Below are positions 57,116 through 64,000 of a DNA stretch of 64,000 nucleotides, piece after piece. Made by a program: the position numbers and the translations under genes. Position 1 is the first letter of the stretch, and each line of letters begins with the position of its first letter. Source of the stretch: Streptomyces liangshanensis (GTDB lineage: Bacteria; Actinomycetota; Actinomycetes; Streptomycetales; Streptomycetaceae); contig NZ_CP050177.1 in the NCBI RefSeq assembly GCF_011694815.1, forward strand, positions 3,417,001-3,481,000, given 5' to 3'. The notes under the pieces were generated by a model. It was not told the DNA's origin and did not search any database. It worked only from the letters and a program-made list of their open reading frames with translations.

Positions 57116-58825
57116 CTATTCCTCGGATGTCGCGCTATAAGTGGGACTTCTCCAGACATAACCATTCTCGATCTGTTCCGGATTGGGGTATGTTGTGATA
57201 CCGCCCCGGCGGAGGAAGTATCGTAGCGATTCGTTCCAGAGGTCGTGCAGGTCATGTTCATCGCGCATGCCAACGAATAGACCGTGCCCGAAGGGGGCAT
57301 CTGCTGGCAGACCGTCGAACCACCGAACCACTTGGCTTCGAAGGTCATTTTCCATTCCCGACTCGGTCAAGATTGCTTCGAGAGCATCGCGACTGGGTGG
57401 AATTTCGATCTGCCTCAGCCTTCTTACCAATGCGTCGTCCATGTTGATAACGCTTCGATCGGAAGGATTCATGGTTGCAATGATCACGAGGTTCGGAGCA
57501 ATGGATACCCGTTGATTCAGTCCAGGGACTAGGAATGGGCGGTTTCTATACTCGATGTATGTGAGGAGTTCGCCTAGGACATTGGCGACATCGGCTCTGC
57601 TCAACTCGTCGACGATGAGAACGTGCGTCTTATCTGGAGACGCCAGAGCTGCCTCGTTTATCTGCACAAGAGCCCCGGGTGACGGCTCAAAACCACCGCC
57701 ATTGCTGGGAGCGAGTCCGCCCACGAATTCCTCGTAGGTGAATGCGGCATGGAATTGCACGGTCAAAATGCGCGTGAGGTCCCCTTCCGACAAGGCCATG
57801 GCCACTTCCTGCGCCACTCTTGTTTTTCCTGTCCCAGCTGGTCCGACGAGCGCCACGATTTGACGATCGCCATAGCGGCGACACTTCTCGACGATGAGGT
57901 TTCGGAACTTATTGTCGGAGTGGGCAAGAATGAGTGTCGGTTTCTCTGGAGCTTCTCCTAGCCAACGCACGTACTCCCCTCGGTCTTCAAACAGTCGCGG
58001 CTCAGAGGAGGCCTCAATCGTTTCGTCGATGAGAGGAATAAATTCTGGGTTCAGGTAGCGGTAGCCATCCGGTCGATCGCGATATTCAAGCAAAAGATTT
58101 TTGAAGGCTGCGCGAGAAAACCATGTGTCTAGCCTGTCGGACTGGTTGGCTCCCTTGTCGGGGCGACGAGGGCCGAGGACCTGATCCATGATGGCAGGGT
58201 CATTCGGATCGTAGCCAGCCTGCGTGCGAGCATTTGCAATCCGTTCGATTGCCGAATCGATTTCTGATTCCTTCAAGCACGTGGTGAGGCACCGCCCCAT
58301 TTCCTCCCAATGTAGTTTGTTGTCCAGTTTCCTCATCGTGCGCCAGATCGCCAACAGGGGCCTGATGTTAGTTCCCGGCGGATAAGGGTCTCGTGTGAGT
58401 GGATTTGCGAGTTGGTACCTAGCGAGGCTAGGGGCCACCATCTGGGCGAGCTGAGCGCGGTAGGTGCCATAGATCTGCTGGCTGAAGTCATCGATGCGCT
58501 GATATTGTTCATTGAGGATGGCAAGTAGAGTTTTGCCAATGTCCGTAGACTCCAGCACGCCGCTTTCTTCATATAGCAGGCCGATTCCTCGGAACAATGC
58601 CATGTATGTTCTAAAGCGTTGATCTGCTTGATCTTGTAGCTCGGGCGCAACCTGCTTGCTTCTGATCTGCAGATTTTTGCGCACTTCGTCGTAAGGCGGT
58701 GCCCAACGTGTTCCCGATGAAGTCAGCATTGCGTGAAGGGCGGCTGCACCTACATCAGCCGGACGTGCCGTGGCACGTAGGTCTGGTACGACATCACGTC
58801 CCGAAAGATCCCAGTGTTCTTGCAT
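57116..58825 (-). CDS. McrB-like AAA+ NTPase of the restriction cassette
   Basis: 569 residues. Walker A GPAGTGKT at 328-335, Walker B VLIVDE at 402-407, the McrB signature MNPSDRS at 452-458 and Arg residues in ALVRRL at 465-470. The N-terminal 300 residues are helical and do not look like the E. coli McrB methyl-binding domain; they presumably recognise DNA. In LlaJI-type systems such a protein works with the McrC-like nuclease. First gene of the cassette. Confidence 0.92.
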   Translation of the reverse strand: MQEHWDLSGRDVVPDLRATARPADVGAAALHAMLTSSGTRWAPPYDEVRKNLQIRSKQVAPELQDQADQRFRTYMALFRGIGLLYEESGVLESTDIGKTLLAILNEQYQRIDDFSQQIYGTYRAQLAQMVAPSLARYQLANPLTRDPYPPGTNIRPLLAIWRTMRKLDNKLHWEEMGRCLTTCLKESEIDSAIERIANARTQAGYDPNDPAIMDQVLGPRRPDKGANQSDRLDTWFSRAAFKNLLLEYRDRPDGYRYLNPEFIPLIDETIEASSEPRLFEDRGEYVRWLGEAPEKPTLILAHSDNKFRNLIVEKCRRYGDRQIVALVGPAGTGKTRVAQEVAMALSEGDLTRILTVQFHAAFTYEEFVGGLAPSNGGGFEPSPGALVQINEAALASPDKTHVLIVDELSRADVANVLGELLTYIEYRNRPFLVPGLNQRVSIAPNLVIIATMNPSDRSVINMDDALVRRLRQIEIPPSRDALEAILTESGMENDLRSQVVRWFDGLPADAPFGHGLFVGMRDEHDLHDLWNESLRYFLRRGGITTYPNPEQIENGYVWRSPTYSATSEE

Positions 58826-58863
58826 GGACGTAGGTTGCCATACGGAGGATCTCGCGTGGTGGG

Positions 58864-59270
58864 TTGCTGAGGACCGAAGCCGTGAGCGGAACAGCGCGGC
58901 GACTCCTGCCTAGTGCTGTGGCCGCAAAGGTTCGCCGGGTTGCCTGGCAGGATCTCCCCATGCTCGATGAGAAGCTCGACGCGCTTGCGCAGATGATGGC
59001 AGAGCACATGGCCAGGCCGTTTCCCCCCGGCTTCCACATACCCGCATGCTCGACCCAGCTACGGTGATCGGCGTGATGTCCTATTTGGTGCGCTCGTCGC
59101 TCAGGCCAGCTCGTTGGTACGTCCGCTACGCGCCGGGGACTCTCGGCAAGGCGCCGGCGGTGGCCCAACTCCCCAACGCCGGCCTCCGTGACCGGCCGCA
59201 GCGCACGATGGCGCGGACAGTGTTCAGAGACCGGTTCGAGGTCGACACGGTCGACTTGATCCAGCGCTAA
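58864..59270 (+). other. Short broken reading frames upstream of the methylase pseudogene
   Basis: The region 58826-59283 shows a fragment MLDEKLDALAQMMAEHMARPFPPGF (from 58960) of a type common in streptomycete hypothetical proteins, cut at 59067. A second short frame from 59046 ends DRFEVDTVDLIQR at 59270. G+C is back to the host level. Likely remnants of an older element. Confidence 0.4.
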
Positions 59271-59283
59271 CGTTGCTCAGGCT

Positions 59284-60028
59284 GTGGGCGTCGTTCGACC
59301 CCGCTACGTCTTCCTGGAAAACGTGGCGGCGCTCCGCTCGCGGCGGCTGGACGTCGTCGCCGGGGACCTGGCCGCGCTCGGGTATGACGCGCGGTGGACA
59401 TGTCTACGAGCTGGTGACCTCGGAATCGGCACCCCGCACCCGCAGGACCGGTGGTTCGCAGTTGCCCATCCCGCTGATGCCGACCACGACCACCTCGGAC
59501 GGCACTGGCGGCCCCGGCACCTCCCCCAAACGGCGCGGGGGCCTGAACCTGCGGACCGCGGTCACACGACTTCCCGCATCACCTCCGCGGAACTGACGTT
59601 CCTGCACACCGGCAGCGCGGGACTGGAAGTCCGGCGCCTCGAACCTGATCGGCCGCAACAGCCGGCCGCTCAACGAGGTCGTCGTGAACCTCCTGCCCAC
59701 CCCGAAAGCCTCCGACGGGCCGCACGGCGGATCCAACCAACGCGACACCTCGGGCCCCTACTACCTGCCCGGCCAAGCCGTCCGCCTCGACCCGACATGG
59801 GTGGCCCTGGACGGCACCGCCTACGGCCCCGCCATCCGCCGCTGAGAACACGTCACCGGACGCCCGGCGCCCTGCACGACCGAGCCGGGCACCCGCGGCA
59901 ACCGGCGCCTGTCGCCGGCGTTCGCCGAATGGCTCATGGGCCTGCCCACCGGCTGGGTCACCGACGTCCCGGACATCCCCCGCAAGGAACAACTCCGCAT
60001 CATCGGCAACGGCGTCGTACCTCAACAG
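59284..60028 (+). pseudogene. Decayed phage-type DNA (cytosine-5) methyltransferase
   Basis: The first frame gives VRPRYVFLENVAALRSRRLD (motif VI region) and DRWFAVAHP. A second frame gives PKRRGGLNLRTAVTRLP. Then AYGPAIRR is followed by TGA at 59844-59846 where relatives have Trp (RRWEHVTGRPAPC), and MGLPTGWVT...IIGNGVVPQQ (motif X) ends it at 60028. Motifs I and IV are lost. It runs directly into the integrase remnant. Confidence 0.75.
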
Positions 60029-61103
60029 GCACCCCCGGCATCGGGAAGCACCGCATCGACAAGCTCGCCCCCGAGTACCTTGAGCAGATGTACCGAGCCA
60101 TGCTCGATGCCGGACACGCGCCATCCCACGTGGTCAAGGTGCACCGCATCCTGTCGCGGGCCCTGAAGATTGCCCACCGCTGGCGGATGATCGGCGAGAA
60201 CGTCGCCACGCTGGTCGAACCGCCTAGCATCGAGGAGGCCGAGACCAACCCGTTCACCCAGGAAGAGGCGAAAGCCTTCCTGAAAGCGGCTGCCAAGCGC
60301 CCCACCTTCATGCGGTGGATCGTCGGCGTGGGCATGGGGTTCCGGCAGGGCGAGACCCTGGGGCTGCGGTGGCCGTACGTCGACCTACAGGCCGAGCTGT
60401 TCCACCCCCGGTGGCAGCTTCAGCGGCTCACGTGGCGGCACGGCTGCGGCAACGCGCACGCCTGTGGAACGCGCCTGCAACCGCTTCGAACCCTGCCCGC
60501 CGGACTGCGCCACACACACCGGGGCTACAAGCGGGGATGCCCGAAGCCGTGCACGGCGACGTGCGTCAAACACGCGAGCATCTGCCCCGACCGTAAGGGA
60601 GGAGTTTGGCCTTCACCCGCCCCAAAACGAGGAAGAGCACGAACCCCGTGCCGATCCCGCCGGCGTTCATCCCCCACCTGATCGCACACAAGGCACAGCA
60701 GGACGAATTGCGTGAGGCGGCCAGCGAACTCTGGCAGGAGCACCAGGCCGTGTTCACTCAGGCCGACGGGCGCCCCATCGACCCCCGCGACGACTGGGAG
60801 GAGTTCAAGGAGCTCCTGGCAGAGGCAGGCATCGGTGACCGTCGCCTCTACGACGGGAGCCGCCACACTGCGGGCACGATCCTGAACGAGCTGGGGGTGG
60901 ACATGCCCACGATCATGGAGATCCTCCGGCACACCCAGATCAGTCAGACGCGCCGCTACGTCAAGGGCCGATCGCATCTCTCGAAGGACGCCATGCGACG
61001 CATGGGAGACACCTTCCTCCCCGCCCCGAAACTGGCCCCTGAGCCCCCGACTGAGACTGGGGACCGGCGCGCGGCCCGCGCGCGGCGTCGCAGGATCCGG
61101 TGA
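60029..61103 (+). pseudogene. Tyrosine recombinase/integrase, truncated and frameshifted
   Basis: The first 90 or so residues are absent. IDKLAPEYLEQMYRAMLDAG and FRQGETLGLRW (first catalytic Arg region) are in one frame; after about 60607 the frame shifts by one base to FTRPKTRKSTNPVPIPPAF, SRHTAGTILNELG and SQTRRYVKG, with the Arg and nucleophile Tyr. Cys-rich text around 60467-60523 reads better in a third frame, implying two more shifts. Its position beside the tRNA marks it as the element's integrase. Confidence 0.82.
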
Positions 61104-61193
61104 AATAGCAAAAGCCCCAGGTCATGGCGAGATGTCCTGGGGCTTCCACAGAGCCGCCTTCGGGATTCGAACCCGAGACCTACGCATTACGAG
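61104..61193. repeat. Right attachment repeat, within the intact tRNA-Thr gene
   Basis: 90 bp matching 52709-52798 with one mismatch. It covers the tRNA 3' part from the anticodon loop, the discriminator, and the downstream terminator, so insertion restored a whole tRNA. Confidence 0.9.
61112..61145 (-). terminator. tRNA-Thr terminator
   Basis: Perfect 10-bp stem AAGCCCCAGG / CCTGGGGCTT with 14-nt loop, followed on the minus strand by TTGCTATT. The same hairpin is at 52717-52750. Confidence 0.85.
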
Positions 61194-61225
61194 TGCGTTG
61201 CTCTGGCCAACTGAGCTAAGGCGGC
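61152..61225 (-). tRNA. tRNA-Thr (anticodon CGT)
   Basis: 74 nt. Acceptor arms GCCGCCT / AGGCGGC with discriminator T, D arm TAGCTCAGTTGG, anticodon stem ACGCA / TGCGT around CTCGTAA (anticodon at 61189-61191), and T arm TCGGGTTCGAATCCCGA. CCA is not encoded. It is the integration target of the island. Confidence 0.96.
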
Positions 61226-61322
61226 GTGCCGTCCGGACCATACTGCGGTCAGCGGCGGGGCCAAGTCTACACAGTTTCCGGGGGTGCTCCCGACCTCCCG
61301 GGTTCTGGGGCCTTTTCGCTGG

Positions 61323-62867
61323 TCAGGAGCACTTTGTGGCGGGTTTGGGGGGTGTGCCCTCCAGGAGGTACGTGTTGATCGCCGTGTCGATGCAGTCGCT
61401 GCCCCGGCCGTAGGCGGTGTGGCCGTCGCCGTCGTACGTGAGCAGGGTGGCCGACGAGAGCTGGTCGGCCAGGGAGACCGCCCACTTGTACGGGGTCGCC
61501 GGGTCGCGGGTGGTGCCGACCACGACGATCGGGGCCGCGCCCTTCGCCTCGATGCGGTGGGCCGTGCCGGTGGCCTTCGTCGGCCAGTACGCGCAGTTCA
61601 GGGACGCCCACGCGAGGCCCTCGCCGAAGACCGGGGAGGCCTGCTCGAAGGAGGGCAGCGCCGCGGTGACCTCGGCGGGGCCGCTGAAGGCGGGCGGGAG
61701 GTCCAGGCAGTTGACGGCGGAGTTGGCGAACATCAGGTTCGCGTACGTACCGTCTCCGTCGCGTTCGTAGTACGAGTCGGCGAGACTGAGGAGCGCCGAG
61801 CCGTCGCCCGCCATCGCCGTCGTGAGCGCCTCGCGCAGCTGCGGCCAGGTGGACTCGTCGTACATCGCGGCGATCACCCCCGTCGTCGCCAGCGACTCGG
61901 TCAGGCGGCGGCTCTCCCCGGTGGCCACGGGCTTGGCGTCCAGGGCGGTGAAGAACGCCTTCATCCGCGCGCCGACGTCGGCGACGGACTTGGTGCCGAG
62001 CGGGCAGTCCTTCCGCTTCACGCAGTCGGCCGCGAAGGACGTGAAGGCCGTCTCGAAGCCGGCGGTCTGGTCGCGGTTCAGCTCGCGGGCCGGGAGCGAG
62101 GGGTCCATCGCCCCGTCGAGGACGAGTCGCCCGGTGTTCCCGGGGAACAGCTCGGCGTACGTCGCCCCGAGGAAGGTCCCGTACGAGGCCCCCACGTACG
62201 TCAGCTTCTTGTCGCCCAGCGCCGCGCGGAAGATGTCCATGTCGCGGGCCGCGTCGACCGTGGACACGTGCGGGAGGATCTTGGCCGACCGCTTCTCGCA
62301 GCCCGCCGCGAACTTCTTGAACGACGTGGTCAGCAGCGTCTCCTCGCGCGGGTCGTCCGGGGTCTGGTCGACCTGCGTGTACGCGTCCATCTCCTTGCCC
62401 GTGAGGCATTCGACGGGCTCGCTGTCGGCCACTCCGCGCGGGTCGACGGCCACCATGTCGTACCGCGCACGGACCGGGGCCGGGTAACCGATGCCCGCGT
62501 ACGCCTGGAGGTAGCCGATCGCCGAGCCGCCGGGGCCGCCCGGGTTGACCTGGAGGGAACCGAGGCGTTTGCCGGGGCCCGTGGCCTTCTTCCGGGCAAC
62601 CGCCAGGCTGATCTCGGTCCCGTCCGGCTTCGCGTAGTCCAGCGGGGCCTTCATGGTGGCGCAGTCGAAGCCGGCCGCCCCGCACGAACGCCACGCGAGC
62701 TTCTGCCCGTAGAACTTCTTCAGCGCGGCCTGTTCCGCCGTCGAGCCCGCTCCCGTTCTCGTCCCCGTACCCGCTCCGGACGCCGAGTCCGAACTACAGC
62801 CGGAGAGCAGCAGGCCGGCCGCCACGAGGGCGGTGGCGGAGATACGGAAGAGGCGCCTCGTGTCCAT
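61323..62867 (-). CDS. Secreted S33-family tripeptidyl aminopeptidase (alpha/beta hydrolase) lipoprotein
   Basis: 514 residues. Signal peptide with lipobox LLSGC, so probably membrane-anchored. Oxyanion-region VNPGGPGGSA, nucleophile elbow GASYGTFLG, catalytic Asp in GTTRDPATP and His in DGDGHTAY. The C-terminal TAP-like domain is present. It releases tripeptides from extracellular substrates in its family. Confidence 0.93.
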   Translation of the reverse strand: MDTRRLFRISATALVAAGLLLSGCSSDSASGAGTGTRTGAGSTAEQAALKKFYGQKLAWRSCGAAGFDCATMKAPLDYAKPDGTEISLAVARKKATGPGKRLGSLQVNPGGPGGSAIGYLQAYAGIGYPAPVRARYDMVAVDPRGVADSEPVECLTGKEMDAYTQVDQTPDDPREETLLTTSFKKFAAGCEKRSAKILPHVSTVDAARDMDIFRAALGDKKLTYVGASYGTFLGATYAELFPGNTGRLVLDGAMDPSLPARELNRDQTAGFETAFTSFAADCVKRKDCPLGTKSVADVGARMKAFFTALDAKPVATGESRRLTESLATTGVIAAMYDESTWPQLREALTTAMAGDGSALLSLADSYYERDGDGTYANLMFANSAVNCLDLPPAFSGPAEVTAALPSFEQASPVFGEGLAWASLNCAYWPTKATGTAHRIEAKGAAPIVVVGTTRDPATPYKWAVSLADQLSSATLLTYDGDGHTAYGRGSDCIDTAINTYLLEGTPPKPATKCS

Positions 62868-62958
62868 TCCGCGAGCCTAGCCGCCGGGTGACGCCTTCCT
62901 GGTACCCACGCTCGTACGGGTGAATCACGGCCCCAAGCGGGACGAAACCACGTCCCCG

Positions 62959-64000
62959 TCAGCCCGCGCGCAGCGACACCGCCATCGCCTCGACCGCCAG
63001 CAGCGGCGCCACGTTGCGGTCCAGGGCCTGCCGGCACGCGCTGATCGACTCGATGCGCCGCAGCGTCCGCTCCGGCGTGGAGGCCCTGGCGACCCGGTCC
63101 AGCGCGTCCCGTACGTCCACGTTGGCGAGCTGGACGCGGGAGCCCAACTGGAGGGCCAGGACGTCGCGGTAGAAGCCGGTGAGCTCGGTCAGCGCCAGGT
63201 CGAGGCTGTCGCGCTGCGTACGGGTCGAACGGCGCTTCTGGCGGTCGGCCAGCTCCTTCATCACACCCGCCGTACCGCGCGGCATCCGGCCGCCCGCCGA
63301 CGCGCCGAGCGCCGCCTTCATGTCCTCCGTCTCCTTGACGTCGACATCCTCGGCGACCTGCTTGGCGTCCTCCGTCGCGGCGTCGATCAGCTCCTGGGCC
63401 GCCCGCAGGCAGCCGCCGATGTCGTCGACGCGCAGCGGCATCTTCAGGACCGTGGCGCGGCGGGCGCGGGCCCGCTCGTCCGTGGCCAGGCGGCGGGCCC
63501 GGCCGATGTGCCCCTGGGTCGCGCGCGCGGCGGCGTGCGCGGCCTCGGGGTCGATGCCGTCGCGCCGGATCAGGACGTCCGCCACCGCCTCCACGGGCGG
63601 CGTACGCAGGACGAGGTGGCGGCAGCGCGAACGGATCGTGGGCAGGACGTCCTCCAGCGAGGGGGCGCAGAGCAGCCATACGGTGCGCTGCGCCGGCTCC
63701 TCCACGGCCTTCAGCAGGACGTTGCCCGCGCCCTCGGTGAGGCGGTCGGCGTCCTCCAGCACGTTGACCTGCCAGCGCCCGCCGGCCGGGGAGAGCTGCG
63801 AGCGGCGGACCAGCTCACGGGTCTCCTTCACGCCGATGGAGAGCAGGTCGGTACGGATGACGTCCACATCCGCGTGCGTCCCGATCAGGCTCGTATGGCA
63901 GCCGTCGCAGAACCCGCAGCCCGGCTCCCCGCCCAGCGCGCGGTCCGGGCTGGTGCACTGGAGGGCGGCGGCGAAGGCGCGGGCGGCGGTGGAGCGGCCG
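62959..64000 (-). CDS. holB: DNA polymerase III subunit delta' (5' end outside window)
   Basis: Clamp-loader subunit. The frame is open to the right edge. The visible N-terminal part reads GRSTAARAFAAAL (P-loop end with Arg for Lys, as usual in non-hydrolysing delta'), then a Cys4-type zinc module (CTSPDRALGGEPGCGFCDGC). Further on are NVLEDADRLTEGAGNVLLKA, EEPAQRTVWLLCAP and TIRSRCRHL (SRC motif). The GTG at 63867 is internal, not the start. Confidence 0.94.
   Translation of the reverse strand, partial: GRSTAARAFAAALQCTSPDRALGGEPGCGFCDGCHTSLIGTHADVDVIRTDLLSIGVKETRELVRRSQLSPAGGRWQVNVLEDADRLTEGAGNVLLKAVEEPAQRTVWLLCAPSLEDVLPTIRSRCRHLVLRTPPVEAVADVLIRRDGIDPEAAHAAARATQGHIGRARRLATDERARARRATVLKMPLRVDDIGGCLRAAQELIDAATEDAKQVAEDVDVKETEDMKAALGASAGGRMPRGTAGVMKELADRQKRRSTRTQRDSLDLALTELTGFYRDVLALQLGSRVQLANVDVRDALDRVARASTPERTLRRIESISACRQALDRNVAPLLAVEAMAVSLRAG

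Larger units (their letters stand above)
52709..61193. mobile_element. 8.5-kb integrated element in tRNA-Thr(CGT) carrying a restriction-modification cassette
   Basis: The element lies between 90-bp direct repeats (52709-52798 and 61104-61193, one mismatch) that contain the tRNA 3' half and its terminator. The integrase gene is beside the intact tRNA, the usual layout of actinobacterial tRNA-borne elements. The cargo is an McrBC-like pair and two cytosine methylases at lower G+C. There is no replication, transfer or capsid gene. The integrase is truncated and frameshifted, so the element looks immobilised. Confidence 0.85.

Noticed and set aside
57116..58825. Reading the McrB/McrC pair as a stand-alone type IV (methyl-directed) system
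   Set aside because: Two cytosine methylases in the same tight gene set would make their own DNA a target; the LlaJI-type interpretation fits better.
63867..63867. Start of holB at the in-frame GTG 63867
   Set aside because: The frame stays open to the window edge and encodes the Cys-rich zinc module and P-loop end expected upstream.

Overview
The window is chromosomal DNA of a Streptomyces. It has very high G+C, frequent GTG starts, actinobacterial gene families throughout, and a gene order (folP-folB-folK / folE-ftsH-hpt-tilS-dacB / ppa / Zur-type ribosomal paralogues) that I recognise from Streptomyces core chromosomes. Start codons below were chosen from ribosome binding sites, domain starts and overlaps, so several are downstream of the longest open frame.

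Layout. (1) 1-5382: end of an unidentified gene, a coiled-coil membrane protein, and a glycine betaine/choline-type ABC importer whose ATPase diverges from its two permeases and lipoprotein. (2) 5430-9115: folate biosynthesis as two convergent units, folP-NTF2-folB-folK-DUF3180 on plus and folE on minus; a perfect 16-bp inverted repeat covers the folP start. (3) 9228-15940: ftsH, hpt, tilS, a zincin and a DacB-type carboxypeptidase, all minus. (4) 16114-25032: ppa, a 179-bp palindromic element, ThrE-type exporter, DedA, ClC-type channel, glutamate decarboxylase, and a PadR-controlled DrrAB-type ABC exporter. (5) 25087-28662: aldehyde dehydrogenase beside an HTH/HATPase/DUF397 group. (6) 29018-31586: the zinc-starvation set of ribosomal proteins (S18, L31B, L33 | L28, S14) plus a CobW-like protein, around a perfect Zur-type box. 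(7) 31665-43053: DUF2786 protein, acetyltransferase, oxidoreductase, small family-A DNA polymerase, an ECF sigma factor with a duplicated-domain membrane protein, three adjacent genes of which two carry YbjQ-like heavy-metal-binding domains, and a GH3 N-acetylhexosaminidase. (8) 43560-49057: a compact five-gene cluster (Fe(II)/2-oxoglutarate oxygenase, DUF6271-like protein, type III PLP decarboxylase, GNAT, MFS) that looks like a small undescribed biosynthetic locus. (9) 49031-52633: acyltransferase, methyltransferase, cysteine hydrolase, NTF2-like protein.

(10) 52709-61193 is the clearest accessory region. An 8.5-kb island is bounded by 90-bp direct repeats (one mismatch) that include the 3' half of tRNA-Thr(CGT) and its terminator; the intact tRNA is at the right end. 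Inside, at visibly lower G+C, is a four-gene minus-strand set: McrB-like AAA+ protein, McrC-like PD-(D/E)XK nuclease, and two DNA cytosine-5 methyltransferases. This is the composition of LlaJI-type restriction-modification systems, with NTP-driven McrBC-like restriction paired to two dedicated methylases. The rest of the island is decayed: an IS630 remnant, a third broken phage-type cytosine methylase, and a truncated, frameshifted tyrosine integrase. The defence genes therefore look intact on an element that has probably lost mobility.

(11) 61323-64000: secreted S33 tripeptidyl aminopeptidase and the 3' part of holB (DNA polymerase III delta').
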